64,000 nt of DNA from Stenotrophomonas ginsengisoli (lineage in GTDB: Bacteria; Pseudomonadota; Gammaproteobacteria; Xanthomonadales; Xanthomonadaceae), in NCBI RefSeq assembly GCF_001431485.1, contig NZ_LDJM01000007.1, positions 1-64,000 of the forward strand. Direction: 5' to 3'. Under the pieces are notes generated by a model. It was given only the letters and a program-made list of their open reading frames with translations, ran no database searches and was not told the DNA's origin. Made by a program: the position numbers and the translations under genes. Of the stretch, positions 9,439 through 17,837 are shown piece by piece. Positions within the stretch are counted from its first letter, which is position 1, and each line of letters opens with the position of its first letter.

Positions 9439-10449
9439 TTACGGGTTGGCCAGGGCGGCCATGATGGCCTTCTGGACGTGCAGGCGGTTTTCCGCCTCGT
9501 TGATGGCAATGCAGGCCGGCGAGTCCATCACGCCATCGGTAGCCTTGACGTTGCGGCGCAGCGGCAGGCAGTGACTGAACACGCCGTTGTTGGTCAGGGC
9601 CATCTTGGCCTCGTCCACGATGAAGTGCTTGTACTGGTCGCGGATCGGCTTTTCAGGGCCCCAGTTGCCGAAGAACGGCAGTGCGCCCCAGCTCTTGGCG
9701 TAGACCACGTCGGCACCGGCATAGGCGCTGGCAATGTCATGGGAGACCTGCAGCGAACCGCCGGATTCGGCCACGTTGTCCTGGGCCCAGCCCATGTAGC
9801 GCTCGTCCAGGATGTAGTCCGGGGTCGGGCACAGCAGGGTCACGTCCATGCCCATGCGGGTGGCGATGGTCAGGGCCGAGTTGGCCACCGCGGTGTTCAG
9901 CGGCTTGGGGTGGTAGGTCCAGGTCAGCACGTACTTCTTGCCACGCAGGTCGGTGGTGCCGAAGTGTTCCTGCAGGGCCAGGATGTGGGCCAGCTCCTGA
10001 CAGGGATGGGTGATGGTTTCCATGTTGATCACCGGCACCGGGCTGTACTTGGCAAAGGCGGCCAGCACGCGGTCCTGGCGGTCGATCTGCCAGTCAACAA
10101 ACTTCGGGAAGGCACGCACTGCCAGGATGTCGGCGTAGCGGGCCAGCACCTTGGCCACTTCGGCAATGTGCTCTTCGGTGTCGCCATCCATCACCGTGCC
10201 CAGGTCGAACTCGATCGGCCACGCATCCTTGCCCGGCTGCAGCACCACGGCATGGCCGCCAAGCTGGAAGGTGCCCAGCTCGAAGCTGGTACGGGTGCGC
10301 ATGGACGGGTTGAAGAACACCAGCGCAACTGCCTTGCCCTTGAGCTGGTCACCGAGCTTGGTCTGCTTGAAGGCGCGGGCCTGGTCGAGCAGGGCGTCCA
10401 GCTCCGGACGGCTCCAGTCCTGGGTATTGAGGAAGTGCTTCACTGACAT
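9439..10449 (-). CDS. argF': N-acetylornithine carbamoyltransferase (AOTCase)
   Basis: 336 residues. Carbamoylates N-acetylornithine to N-acetylcitrulline, the step that distinguishes the xanthomonad arginine pathway. The carbamoyl-phosphate site [13 protein letters not shown] (Arg51, Arg53) is present, with Glu92 (DGDTEEH), which is the acetylornithine-type residue in X. campestris AOTCase where the succinyl enzyme has Pro, and [13 protein letters not shown] at 293-305. In that motif the Lys is residue 302, matching the carboxylated lysine known from X. campestris. The start follows AGGA with a 7-8 nt spacing. It is the first enzyme gene of the operon, behind the proposed attenuator. Confidence 0.94.
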   Translation of the reverse strand: MSVKHFLNTQDWSRPELDALLDQARAFKQTKLGDQLKGKAVALVFFNPSMRTRTSFELGTFQLGGHAVVLQPGKDAWPIEFDLGTVMDGDTEEHIAEVAKVLARYADILAVRAFPKFVDWQIDRQDRVLAAFAKYSPVPVINMETITHPCQELAHILALQEHFGTTDLRGKKYVLTWTYHPKPLNTAVANSALTIATRMGMDVTLLCPTPDYILDERYMGWAQDNVAESGGSLQVSHDIASAYAGADVVYAKSWGALPFFGNWGPEKPIRDQYKHFIVDEAKMALTNNGVFSHCLPLRRNVKATDGVMDSPACIAINEAENRLHVQKAIMAALANP

Positions 10450-10522
10450 CGGGAGATCCTGGTTGAAGGTGGCCACATCGACCAATTGTTTTGCTTGAAA
10501 CCAACTTGCCGAATCGAAAACG

Positions 10523-10550
10523 AAAAAACCCAGCCACTCGGGCTGGGTTT
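10523..10550 (-). terminator. Attenuator terminator in the arg operon leader
   Basis: On the minus strand AAACCCAGCC (10550-10541) pairs with GGCTGGGTTT (10535-10526) across a 5-nt loop, and T10528-10523 is a run of six T. It is a strong intrinsic terminator placed about 75 bp before argF' and 27 bp after the stop of a short Arg-containing reading frame. The same 5' arm can pair instead with 10588-10579, so terminator and antiterminator are mutually exclusive. Confidence 0.8.
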
Positions 10551-10588
10551 TCGGACAGACAGCGTAACGCCCCGGCTTACCCAGCGAG
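10537..10588 (-). promoter_or_regulatory. Predicted antiterminator of the arginine attenuator
   Basis: CTCG-CTGGGT (10588-10579), at the end of the leader reading frame, is complementary to ACCCAG-CC-CGAG (10548-10537). That gives 10 base pairs with a 2-nt bulge at 10541-10542. This pairing uses the 5' arm of the terminator and would prevent it from forming. A ribosome reaching the stop codon (10579-10577) would cover the first strand, whereas one stalled at the Arg codons 20-30 nt upstream would leave it free. Pairing was checked base by hand; folding energy was not computed. Confidence 0.65.
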
Positions 10589-10678
10589 AATGTGGGGTTC
10601 CGGTCGGCGGGCACGCGAGGTCATGCCGGAGGCCATCCGGGCAGTACTGGTTGCGTGCTGGAAGTCGGTCGCGTTCAT
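10577..10678 (-). CDS. Putative arginine leader peptide (33 aa)
   Basis: A 33-codon frame runs from ATG 10678 to TAA 10577, too short for ordinary gene calling. It has four Arg codons of four kinds (CGG, CGT, CGC, CGA), three of them in SRARRP just upstream of the antiterminator strand. The stop lies 27 bp before the terminator stem. No clear Shine-Dalgarno is seen. A weak promoter would place the transcript start at the A of the ATG, so it may be leaderless. Function as a ribosome-stalling sensor of charged tRNA-Arg is inferred from the layout. No ArgR-type palindrome was seen nearby. Confidence 0.6.
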   Translation of the reverse strand: MNATDFQHATSTARMASGMTSRARRPEPHILAG

Positions 10679-10684
10679 TGCGGC

Positions 10685-10714
10685 AATCTTCGCATGTGCA
10701 AGTGCAGCACGCAA
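10685..10714 (-). promoter_or_regulatory. Candidate promoter of the arginine operon
   Basis: TTGCGT (10714-10709) and AAGATT (10690-10685) are 18 bp apart on the minus strand. The -35 is good and the -10 weak (3 of 6). Transcription would begin near 10678, the first base of the leader reading frame. It is the only plausible site in the 50 bp between the upstream gene and the leader. Confidence 0.35.
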
Positions 10715-10728
10715 GCCATCGGCGCGGC

Positions 10729-11283
10729 TCAGTGTGCGTCCTCGGCGGCCAGCTGGCTGCCGACCACCGGGGTGACGGAAATGCGGATGCGCAGACGGTT
10801 GCCCGGGTCCTCGGGCAGACGCGAACGGTACTTGGTGCCGCGCCAGACATAGTCCACGTCATAGGCGATGGGGCGACGGAACTCGCGTCCGACCTCCACC
10901 ACCCGGCAATTGCGGGTCAGCAGCGGATCACGCCGCACCACCTCGGCCTCGGCCTCGATCCGGGCCGCTTCATCGGCCTCCTGTTCGCTGCCGAACATGC
11001 GCTTGACCGAGCTCCAGAAACGGCCGAAGCCGCCCTTCTCCTCGTTCTCCACCACCACGTTGACCGGATCCAGGGTCCGCGTACTCACCGGCTCGCACTG
11101 TTCTTCGGTACGGGTGGCGCGCAGCACCTGGAACACCGGCTCGACATTGAGCACCTGGGCGTAGTCGTGGCGCACATTCTCGATGACCACCGTACGCTCG
11201 GCCGGCGCCGGCTCCTGGGCAGCAACAGCGCTGATCGTGCCCGCACATACCAGGGCGATGGACAACACGAAAGGCAGATTCAT
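10729..11283 (-). CDS. Periplasmic protein resembling glycine-zipper 2TM proteins but without the zipper
   Basis: 184 residues with a signal peptide (MNLPFVLSIALVCAG to AVAAQ). The N-terminal part (DYAQVLNVEPVFQVLR) and C-terminal part (YDVDYVWRGTKYRSRLPEDP, RLRIRISVTPV) match the flanks of glycine-zipper 2TM surface proteins as I know them. The glycine-rich membrane zipper expected in the middle is replaced by a charged stretch (about 75-115, KGGFGRFWSSVKRMFGSEQE). Function is unknown; an envelope role is likely. It is divergent from cysS and ends 50 bp before the arginine leader. Confidence 0.75.
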   Translation of the reverse strand: MNLPFVLSIALVCAGTISAVAAQEPAPAERTVVIENVRHDYAQVLNVEPVFQVLRATRTEEQCEPVSTRTLDPVNVVVENEEKGGFGRFWSSVKRMFGSEQEADEAARIEAEAEVVRRDPLLTRNCRVVEVGREFRRPIAYDVDYVWRGTKYRSRLPEDPGNRLRIRISVTPVVGSQLAAEDAH

Positions 11284-11389
11284 TGAGGCAGGGTATCTGA
11301 ATGGTAGACATAGTCTAGGCAGGCCGCGCTGCCGCAACGCTGAACGCCGCTACGCCAGCCCTGCAGGGGACGGCGCTCGCCGCCGGCGT

Positions 11390-11395
11390 TAGAAT
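11390..11395 (+). promoter_or_regulatory. Candidate -10 box for cysS
   Basis: TAGAAT in the context CGTTAGAATG lies 29 bp before the cysS ATG. The identical CGTTAGAATG occurs before epmB (23295-23300). No good -35 is seen upstream of either, so this is only a suggestion. Confidence 0.35.
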
Positions 11396-11423
11396 GTTCG
11401 ATCACTTTCCAAACCGCCATGCC

Positions 11424-12791
11424 ATGAGCCTGCGACTGTACAACACCCTGTCACGTCAGACCGAGCCGTTTGCCCCGCTCGACCCGGCCTGCCCCACCAT
11501 GTACGTCTGTGGCCCGACCGTCTACAACTATGTCCACATCGGCAATGCCCGTGGCCCGGTGGTGTTCGGCGTGCTGGCCGACCTGTTGCGTCGCCGCTTC
11601 GGCGCCCTGCGCTATGCACGCAACATCACCGACGTGGATGACAAGATCAACGCCGCCGCCCGCGAGGCCGGGGTGCCGATCAGCGCGATCACCGACCGTT
11701 TCGCCGCCGCCTACCTGGACGACATGGCCGCCCTTGGCGTGCAGGCCCCGGACATCCAGCCCAAGGCCACCGCGCACATCCCGCACATCATCGCGATGAT
11801 CGAGCAGCTGATCGCCGCCGGCCACGCCTATGCCGCCGATGGCCATGTGCTGTTCGCCGTTGCCTCGTTCAAGGATTACGGCAAGCTCTCGCGCCGTGAC
11901 CCGGAAGACATGCTGGCCGGCGCCCGCGTCGAAGTGGCCCCGTACAAGCGCGATGCCGGCGACTTCGTGCTGTGGAAGCCCTCCAGCGAGGACCTGCCGG
12001 GCTGGGAATCGCCGTGGGGCGTGGGCCGTCCGGGCTGGCACATCGAGTGCTCGGCGATGGCCGCCGCGCACCTGGGCCAGACCATCGACATCCACGCCGG
12101 CGGCGTGGACCTGCAGTTCCCGCACCACGAAAACGAAGTGGCGCAGAGCGAATGTGCCCATGGCGGCGCCCCGTTTGCGCGCTGGTGGATGCACAACGGC
12201 ATGCTCAACTTCGGCGGCGCCAAGATGAGCAAGTCGCTGGGCAATATCGAACGCGTGCACGACCTGGTCCAGCAGCACCGCCCCGAGGCCCTGCGCTACG
12301 CCCTGCTCTCGGCCCACTACCGCCAGCCGCTGGATTGGTCCGACGCCCTGATCGAGCAGTGCACGCGCACCCTGGACCGCCTCTACGGCACCTTGCGCGA
12401 CCTGGCCGAGGTGACCGCCGACGCGCTCATTCCGCAAGCCATCGAACAGGTCCTGGACGATGACCTGAACACCCCGCAGGCCCTGGCCGAAATCGCCGCC
12501 ATCGCCACCGAGGCGCGCAAGGCCACCGATGCCGGTGAACGGGCCCGCCTCAAGGCCGCCCTGCTCGGTGCCGGCAAGGCCCTGGGCCTGCTGCAGCAGG
12601 ACCCGGCGCAGTGGTTCAACCATGGCGGCAATGCCGATGATGATGCGCGCATCCAGGCCCTGGTGGACGAGCGCGTCGCCGCCAAGGCCGGGCGTGATTT
12701 CGCCCGTGCCGATGCGATCCGCCAGCAGTTGACCGACGAAGGCATCGTGCTGGAAGACACCCCGGCCGGTGTGCGCTGGAAGCGCGCCTGA
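11424..12791 (+). CDS. cysS: Cysteinyl-tRNA synthetase
   Basis: 455 residues, class I synthetase. The zinc ligand Cys29 ([10 protein letters not shown]), the HIGH-type motif as HIGN (38-41), the HIECSAMA and [11 protein letters not shown] metal-site regions, and KMSKSLGN are all present. The C-terminal DALR-like helical domain is complete. Start is the ATG at 11424 (MSLRLYN); an in-frame ATG 30 bp upstream gives a poorly conserved extension. The fourth HIGH position is Asn rather than His, a variation seen in some CysS proteins. Confidence 0.95.
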   Translation: MSLRLYNTLSRQTEPFAPLDPACPTMYVCGPTVYNYVHIGNARGPVVFGVLADLLRRRFGALRYARNITDVDDKINAAAREAGVPISAITDRFAAAYLDDMAALGVQAPDIQPKATAHIPHIIAMIEQLIAAGHAYAADGHVLFAVASFKDYGKLSRRDPEDMLAGARVEVAPYKRDAGDFVLWKPSSEDLPGWESPWGVGRPGWHIECSAMAAAHLGQTIDIHAGGVDLQFPHHENEVAQSECAHGGAPFARWWMHNGMLNFGGAKMSKSLGNIERVHDLVQQHRPEALRYALLSAHYRQPLDWSDALIEQCTRTLDRLYGTLRDLAEVTADALIPQAIEQVLDDDLNTPQALAEIAAIATEARKATDAGERARLKAALLGAGKALGLLQQDPAQWFNHGGNADDDARIQALVDERVAAKAGRDFARADAIRQQLTDEGIVLEDTPAGVRWKRA

Positions 12792-12801
12792 GCCCCCCCA
12801 C

Positions 12802-12822
12802 GGCGCCGCTGCATGCGGCGCC
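12802..12822. other. Perfect intercistronic hairpin between cysS and sufE
   Basis: GGCGCCGC and GCGGCGCC pair perfectly over a 5-nt loop, with no T-run on the plus strand. It lies 10 bp after the cysS stop and 20 bp before sufE. It may stabilise or pause the transcript; it is not a convincing terminator. Confidence 0.4.
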
Positions 12823-12841
12823 TCACGTCTGGAAATTGATT

Positions 12842-13291
12842 GTGACTGCACCTACCTCCCCGTTCCCGACCGAGGCCACCCCCGCCCTGGCCCAGGCCGA
12901 AATTGCCGACGAATTCTCCTTTTTCAGCGACTGGTCCGAGCGCTACCAGTACCTGATCGACCTGGGCCGCAAACTGCCTGACCTGCCGGCCGAGTGGAAG
13001 ACCGACACCCATCGCCTGATGGGCTGCCAGTCGATGGTCTGGATCGTGGCCGAAGGCAATGCCGACAAGCTCACCTTCCACGCCATCAGTGATTCGGCCA
13101 TCGTCTCCGGCCTGATCTACCTGGCCCTGCGCGTGTATTCGGGCCGCAGTGCCGAGCAGATCCTGGCCACCACGCCGGATTACGTGGCCGCCATCGGCCT
13201 GGCCAAGCATCTCTCGCCGACCCGCAGCAACGGCATGGCCGCCCTGCTGGCCTTCATCCAGGACACCGCCCGCGCCCAGCAGGCCGCCTGA
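12842..13291 (+). CDS. sufE: Cysteine desulfuration protein SufE
   Basis: 149 residues. Accepts persulfide sulfur from SufS for Fe-S cluster assembly. The acceptor Cys62 lies in RLMGCQSMVWI, as in the family. GTG at 12842 is preferred over TTG at 12836 because GGA at 12831-12833 is 8 nt from the GTG but only 2 nt from the TTG. It stands alone here, without sufS or sufBCD, behind cysS and 2 bp before the MFS gene. Confidence 0.92.
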   Translation: MTAPTSPFPTEATPALAQAEIADEFSFFSDWSERYQYLIDLGRKLPDLPAEWKTDTHRLMGCQSMVWIVAEGNADKLTFHAISDSAIVSGLIYLALRVYSGRSAEQILATTPDYVAAIGLAKHLSPTRSNGMAALLAFIQDTARAQQAA

Positions 13292-13293
13292 AC

Positions 13294-14526
13294 ATGGCCG
13301 GCACCTCGGCCTGGCCGTTGTTGCGGCAACCCGGGCTGAGGTGGCTGCTGGGCTATCGCATCGCCGCCATGCTGTCCTACCAGATCGTCGCGGTGGCGGT
13401 GGGCTGGCAGGTCTACCAGCGCACCGGCGATGCCTTTGCCCTGGGCCTGATCGGCCTGGCCGAAGTACTGCCCTTCCTGTGCGTGGCCCCGTTCGCCGGC
13501 CATCTGGTGGACCACCTGCCACGGCGCCGGCTCGGCCTGGCCGCCTGCACCGGCCTGCTGCTCACCGCCGCCGCCCTGCTGCTGACCAGCCTGCCGGCCC
13601 TGTCCGCCCTGCCCCTGTGGCCGGTGTATGCGGCCATTGTGGTCACCGGCATGGTCCGCGCCTTTCTCACCCCGGTCTACATGGCCCTGTTCGCACGTGT
13701 CCTGGCCCGGGCCGACTATGCCGGCGGGGCCAGCCTGGGCAGTGTGGCCTTCACCACCGCCCTGGTCATCGGCCCGGCCCTGGGCGGCGGATTGATCGCG
13801 ATCGGCGGCAGCCTGCTGGCCTATGCCGTGGCCGCCTGCTGCGCCGCCCTGGCAGCAGCGGCCCTGCTGCGCCTGCGCGTGGATGACACCCCGCCAGCCA
13901 CCACCCACACGCCGGTGCTGGCCTCCATCGCCGAAGGCGCCCGTTTTGTCTGGAACAATCCGGTGATGCTGGCAGCGATGGCCTTGGACATGTTTTCCGT
14001 CCTGCTCGGCGGCGTGGTAGCGATGTTGCCGGCCTTCATCGACCAGGTCCTGCAGGCCGGCCCGCAAGCGCTGGGCCTGTTGCGCGCGGCTCCGGCGGTC
14101 GGCGCTCTGCTGACCGGCCTGTGGCTGGCGCGGCGCCCGCCCAACCGCCATGCCGGCTGGCTGCTGCTGGGCGCGGTGGCCGGCTTCGGCCTGAGCATCC
14201 TCGGCTTTTCCCAGGCCCGCCAGCTCTGGCTGGCGGCCGCATTCCTGCTCTGCTACGGGGCCTTTGACGGCGTCTCTGTGGTGCTGCGCCAGACCATCTT
14301 CCAGCTCGCCACCCCCGATGCGATGCGTGGCCGGGTGGCCTCGATCAATGGCATCTTCATCAGCTCGTCCAACGAACTGGGCGCCTTTTACGCCGGCTCG
14401 ATGGCCCGCCTGCTCGGCCTGCTGCCGGCCATGGTCGTGGGCGGCAGCGCGGTGATAGCGGTGGCCGCCATCACTGCCTGGCGCAGCCCGGTCCTGCGCC
14501 GCCTGCATATCGACCAGCTGCGCTGA
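13294..14526 (+). CDS. MFS efflux transporter (EntS-like)
   Basis: 410 residues, strongly hydrophobic with about 11-12 membrane spans. The typical MFS loop between helices 2 and 3 appears as GHLVDHLPRRRLGLAA. The family resembles enterobactin-exporter/macrolide-efflux MFS proteins; the substrate cannot be told from sequence. The start is 2 bp after the sufE stop, so the genes are cotranscribed. A bidirectional terminator follows. Confidence 0.88.
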   Translation: MAGTSAWPLLRQPGLRWLLGYRIAAMLSYQIVAVAVGWQVYQRTGDAFALGLIGLAEVLPFLCVAPFAGHLVDHLPRRRLGLAACTGLLLTAAALLLTSLPALSALPLWPVYAAIVVTGMVRAFLTPVYMALFARVLARADYAGGASLGSVAFTTALVIGPALGGGLIAIGGSLLAYAVAACCAALAAAALLRLRVDDTPPATTHTPVLASIAEGARFVWNNPVMLAAMALDMFSVLLGGVVAMLPAFIDQVLQAGPQALGLLRAAPAVGALLTGLWLARRPPNRHAGWLLLGAVAGFGLSILGFSQARQLWLAAAFLLCYGAFDGVSVVLRQTIFQLATPDAMRGRVASINGIFISSSNELGAFYAGSMARLLGLLPAMVVGGSAVIAVAAITAWRSPVLRRLHIDQLR

Positions 14527-14543
14527 GCCTGGCCGGCCGCAAC

Positions 14544-14573
14544 AAAAAAGGCCCTGCAATGCAGGGCCTTTTC
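14544..14573. terminator. Bidirectional terminator between convergent genes
   Basis: AAAGGCCCTGC and GCAGGGCCTTT form an 11-bp stem with a 3-nt loop, flanked by A6 on one side and T4 on the other. It serves both the MFS gene (plus) and the DksA-like gene (minus), which converge on it. Confidence 0.88.
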
Positions 14574-14592
14574 ATCATGCTGCCGGCAACGA

Positions 14593-15993
14593 TCAGTCGC
14601 CCTGCTGCTTCTGCAGGTGCTCCCAGCGCTCCTGCGCATCAATGGTGCGCTCGGCGGTCAGGCGGGCTTCCAGACGATCCAGGCCGATGTCCTCGCCGGT
14701 ATCCACGCAGTAGCCGTAATCGCCGGCATCCAGACGCTTCAGGGTCGAGTCGATCTTGCCGATCAGCTTGCGGTAGCGGTCACGGGTGCGCAGTTCCAGC
14801 GAGTTTTCGGTCTCGCGGGTCGCACGCTCGGCCTCATCGCCGATGTCGCGCACTTCGTCACGCAGGTTTTCGATGGTCTGCTTGGATTCTTCCACCAGTT
14901 CAGCGCGCCAGGTGATCAGGCGCTGGCGGAAGTATTCCTGCTGCAGCGGATTCATGTATTCCTCATCAGCCGACGGCTTGTAGCCGGCCGGCAGCTGCGG
15001 ACGTCCAGTTGCTTCATCCATCACGTAGTCCACCACTTTGTATTGCGGGGCCGCTTTGTTGGTGCGCACGGGAGAGGTGACCGCAACGGCCACCTTGCCG
15101 ATGGGGCGAACGGCTGCCGGCTTGGCCGGAGCAGCAGTCTTGGGGGAATTCTTGGCAGCAGTTTTCGAAACAGACACAGGATTACCGGATTGCTTGGATT
15201 TGGATTCGGGAGCCTTGCGGCCTCCCGGCGATGTGGCTGGGCTTGCGGGGCGCGCAGTTTCCACTACAGCAGGTGAAGCCTGGGCAACCTGATTGCCCGC
15301 CCCCCCCTTGCGCTGCGGTGAAACGCCAGCCTGGGCCGCAGACACTGCGGACCCGGAGGATTTGTTCTTGGGCGCAGCAGCCGGCTTGGTCACCTTGGTG
15401 ACCGGCTTTGTCGCTGCGACCACCTTGTTCACCGGTGCCGCCGCGGCCGTCTTGCCTGCGCTCTTTTTTACTGCCGGCTTGGCAGCCTTGGTCACAGCCT
15501 TCTTGGCTACCGGCTTGGCAACCTTGGTCGCGACCTTTTTGGCGACCGGCTTGGCAACCTTGACCACAGCCTTTTTGGCTACCGACGTGGCGACCTTGGT
15601 CGCAACCTTTTTGGCTACCGGCTTGGCAACCTTGGTCGCGGCCTTCCTGGCTACCGGCTTGGCAACCTTGGTCGCGGCCTTCTTGGCTACCGGCTTGGTG
15701 GCCTTGGTCGCGGCCTTCTTGGCTACCGGCTTGGCGGCCTTGGTTGCGACCTTCTTGGCTACCGGCTTGGCAGCCTTGGTCGCGACCTTCTTGGCTACCG
15801 GCTTGGCAGCCTTGGTCGCAACCTTCGTGGCTACCGGCTTGGCGGCCTTGGTTGCAACCTTCTTGGCTACCGGCTTGGCAGCCTTGGCCACGGTCTTTTT
15901 TACTACGGGCACGGTCAACGCCTTCTTGGCGACAGGCTTGGCGGTTTTCTTGGCGGCCTTTGCGGCCTGCTTTGCAGTTTTAGTCGCAGCCAC
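14593..15993 (-). CDS. DksA-like protein with histone-H1-like repeat tail and degenerate zinc finger
   Basis: 466 residues, three times the size of E. coli DksA. Residues about 15-185 are Lys/Ala/Pro-rich repeats of a 12-residue unit like [12 protein letters not shown], resembling the histone-H1-like tails of bacterial DNA-binding proteins. A low-complexity linker follows. Residues about 335-466 align with DksA (EEYMN, the coiled coil, [18 protein letters not shown]...[13 protein letters not shown]). Only the first of the four zinc Cys remains (CVDT, then ERTIDA), and the coil tip reads GDEAERA, with Glu where E. coli has Asp74. GTG at 15993 is chosen for its AGGAAGA site. It likely binds RNA polymerase and possibly DNA. 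Confidence 0.85.
   Translation of the reverse strand: MAATKTAKQAAKAAKKTAKPVAKKALTVPVVKKTVAKAAKPVAKKVATKAAKPVATKVATKAAKPVAKKVATKAAKPVAKKVATKAAKPVAKKAATKATKPVAKKAATKVAKPVARKAATKVAKPVAKKVATKVATSVAKKAVVKVAKPVAKKVATKVAKPVAKKAVTKAAKPAVKKSAGKTAAAAPVNKVVAATKPVTKVTKPAAAPKNKSSGSAVSAAQAGVSPQRKGGAGNQVAQASPAVVETARPASPATSPGGRKAPESKSKQSGNPVSVSKTAAKNSPKTAAPAKPAAVRPIGKVAVAVTSPVRTNKAAPQYKVVDYVMDEATGRPQLPAGYKPSADEEYMNPLQQEYFRQRLITWRAELVEESKQTIENLRDEVRDIGDEAERATRETENSLELRTRDRYRKLIGKIDSTLKRLDAGDYGYCVDTGEDIGLDRLEARLTAERTIDAQERWEHLQKQQGD
15465..15960 (-). repeat. 36-bp in-frame tandem repeats in the dksA-like gene
   Basis: About a dozen imperfect copies of a 36-bp unit encode the 12-residue motif [12 protein letters not shown]. 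Third-position and Val/Ala/Lys differences show the copies are old, but the period is exact. Copy number probably varies between strains by slippage or recombination. Confidence 0.85.
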
Positions 15994-16035
15994 GAAACGC
16001 TCTTCCTTGTTCCCCCGGGGCCCGGGAAGCGGGCC

Positions 16036-16064
16036 TTTATAACGTACCCGACCGGTGCGGGCAA
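16036..16064 (-). promoter_or_regulatory. Sigma-70-type promoter of the dksA-like gene
   Basis: TTGCCC (16064-16059) and TATAAA (16041-16036) are separated by exactly 17 bp on the minus strand. Transcription would start near 16029, about 35 nt before the GTG start. Confidence 0.7.
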
Positions 16065-16079
16065 CCACCCTGCCAGACC

Positions 16080-16106
16080 CGGCAAGCCCGTCACACCGGG
16101 CTTTGC
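16080..16106. other. Hairpin upstream of the dksA-like promoter
   Basis: GGCAAGCCCG and CGGGCTTTGCC pair over a short loop in the divergent dksA-like/yidD spacer. There is no T-run. It may be an operator-like or fold-back element; nothing else in this spacer stands out. Confidence 0.3.
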
Positions 16107-16244
16107 CGTGCCTGCCTACCGATCAGGCGCCACCGGCCGCCTGCGCAGGCCGGACAGTCACTGCCATCACTTGCCAACCAATCGATCTGTAATGTCGATC
16201 CTGCGACAAGGCCGGCGCTTTGCCAAGTGGCCTATCATTTGGGG

Positions 16245-16490
16245 GTGATCTCTCGACTGCTCATCGCCCTGCTGCGCATTTACAAAACCCTCATCAGTCC
16301 GATGCTGGGCCCACGCTGCCGCTTCGTGCCCAGCTGCTCTGAATACGCCATGGGTGCAATCGCCCGACACGGTCCGCTGCGCGGCCTGTGGCTGACCACC
16401 AGCCGCCTGGCCCGCTGCCATCCCCTGCATCCGGGCGGGTATGACCCCGTTCCCGGCTCTGCACCATGTCCCTGTACAGGAAACCCCACC
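16245..16490 (+). CDS. yidD: YidD membrane insertion efficiency factor, without its own stop codon
   Basis: 82 codons with all YidD hallmarks: an amphipathic N-terminus ([20 protein letters not shown]), [15 protein letters not shown] and [14 protein letters not shown]. YidD helps YidC-dependent insertion of inner-membrane proteins. GTG 16245 is the likely start; GTG 16227 is also open. After GYDPVP the frame stays open through a 17-residue linker ([12 protein letters not shown] part) straight into pyrC in the same frame, so no free YidD C-terminus is encoded. The gene is away from its usual rpmH-rnpA-yidC neighbours. Confidence 0.8.
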
Positions 16491-17837
16491 ATGTCCTCGA
16501 CCCTGATTACCCATGCACGTCTGGTCAACGAAGGCCAGATCTTCCAGGCCGATCTGCGCATTGAAGGCCAGCGCATTGCAGCCATCGCGCCGTCGCTGAG
16601 CCCGCTGCCCGGCGAAACCGTGATCGATGCCAGCGGCAAGTGGCTGATGCCGGGCATGATCGATGACCAGGTGCACTTCCGCGAACCGGGCCTGACCCAC
16701 AAGGGTGACATCGCCAGCGAATCGGCCGCCCTGGTCGCCGGCGGCCTGACCAGCTTCATGGACATGCCCAACACCAACCCGCCGACCCTGGATTCGACCA
16801 TCCTGGAAGCCAAGTACGCGCTGGCCGAAGGCCGCGCCTGGGGTAATTACGGCTTCTACCACGGCGCCTCCAACGACAACCTGGAAGCCATCCGCGCCCT
16901 GGACCCGAAGAAGGCCCCCGGGGTGAAGGTGTTCATGGGCGCCTCCACCGGCAACATGCTGGTGGACAACCCCGAAACGCTGGATGCGATCTTCCGCGAC
17001 TGCCCGACCCCGATCATCACCCACTGTGAAGACACGCCGATGATCAATGCGCTGGCCGCGCAGTACGAGGAGAAGTACGGCGATGCGCTCAGCGCCGAGC
17101 AGCACCCGGACATCCGTTCGCGCGCGGCCTGCCTGAAATCCTCCGAGCTGGCCGTGTCGCTGGCCAAAAAGCACGGCACCCGCCTGCACGTGCTGCACAT
17201 TTCCACCGCCGACGAGCTCAAGCTGTTTGAACAGGGCCCGTTGATCCGTGCCGATGGCAGCCGCAAGCAGATCACCGCCGAAACCTGCGTGCACTTCCTG
17301 CACTTCGCCCGTCCGGATTACGCCGAAAAGGGCAACCTGATCAAGTGCAACCCGGCGATCAAGGACGTGGCCGACCGCGAGGCGATCACCGCCGCCCTGG
17401 CCAATGACGTGATCGACGTACTGGCCACCGACCACGCCCCGCACACCTGGGAAGAGAAACAGAAGCCCTATGCCCAGGCTCCGTCCGGCCTGCCGCTGGT
17501 GCAGTACGCCCTGGTCGCCGCGCTGGAGCGCGTGCACGAAGGCAAGCTGACCCGTGAGCAGGTGGTGCAGAAGTTTGCCCATGCCCCGGCCCAGCTGTTT
17601 GACGTGTCCCAGCGCGGCTTCCTGCGCGAGGGTTACTTCGCCGACCTGGTGCTGGTGGAGGACGTGCCGTTCACGGTCAAGCGCGAGGACGTGCTGTCCA
17701 AGTGTGGCTGGTCGCCGTTTGAAGGCACCACCTTCGGCTCGCGCGTGGCCGCGACCTGGGTCAACGGCCAGCAGGTCTGGGACGGCGAGAAGCTGCTCGG
17801 CGAACCGGCCGGCCTGCGTCTGGAATTTGACCGTTGA
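16491..17837 (+). CDS. pyrC: Dihydroorotase (DQVH subtype)
   Basis: 448 residues. Cyclises carbamoyl aspartate to dihydroorotate in pyrimidine synthesis. The metal-site motif is [10 protein letters not shown], the variant also known in Bacteroidetes-type dihydroorotases, with the carboxylated-Lys region [23 protein letters not shown] and LATDHAPHT. An AGGAAA ribosome site sits 7 nt before ATG 16491, so independent initiation is likely even though yidD reads into it in frame. Its stop overlaps the next start (TGATG). Confidence 0.92.
   Translation: MSSTLITHARLVNEGQIFQADLRIEGQRIAAIAPSLSPLPGETVIDASGKWLMPGMIDDQVHFREPGLTHKGDIASESAALVAGGLTSFMDMPNTNPPTLDSTILEAKYALAEGRAWGNYGFYHGASNDNLEAIRALDPKKAPGVKVFMGASTGNMLVDNPETLDAIFRDCPTPIITHCEDTPMINALAAQYEEKYGDALSAEQHPDIRSRAACLKSSELAVSLAKKHGTRLHVLHISTADELKLFEQGPLIRADGSRKQITAETCVHFLHFARPDYAEKGNLIKCNPAIKDVADREAITAALANDVIDVLATDHAPHTWEEKQKPYAQAPSGLPLVQYALVAALERVHEGKLTREQVVQKFAHAPAQLFDVSQRGFLREGYFADLVLVEDVPFTVKREDVLSKCGWSPFEGTTFGSRVAATWVNGQQVWDGEKLLGEPAGLRLEFDR

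Noticed and set aside
10449..10730. ArgR operator (ARG box) ahead of argF'
   Set aside because: No palindrome of the TGAAT...ATTCA type could be found on either strand; the leader is better explained by attenuation.
15465..15960. Regular 36-bp repeats as a CRISPR array
   Set aside because: Repeats are contiguous, in frame and without unique spacers; they encode a protein repeat.
15293..16042. Plus-strand frame giving Leu/Ala/Thr repeats that could pass for a membrane protein
   Set aside because: It is the antisense of the Lys/Ala repeats of the DksA-like gene and ends where they end.
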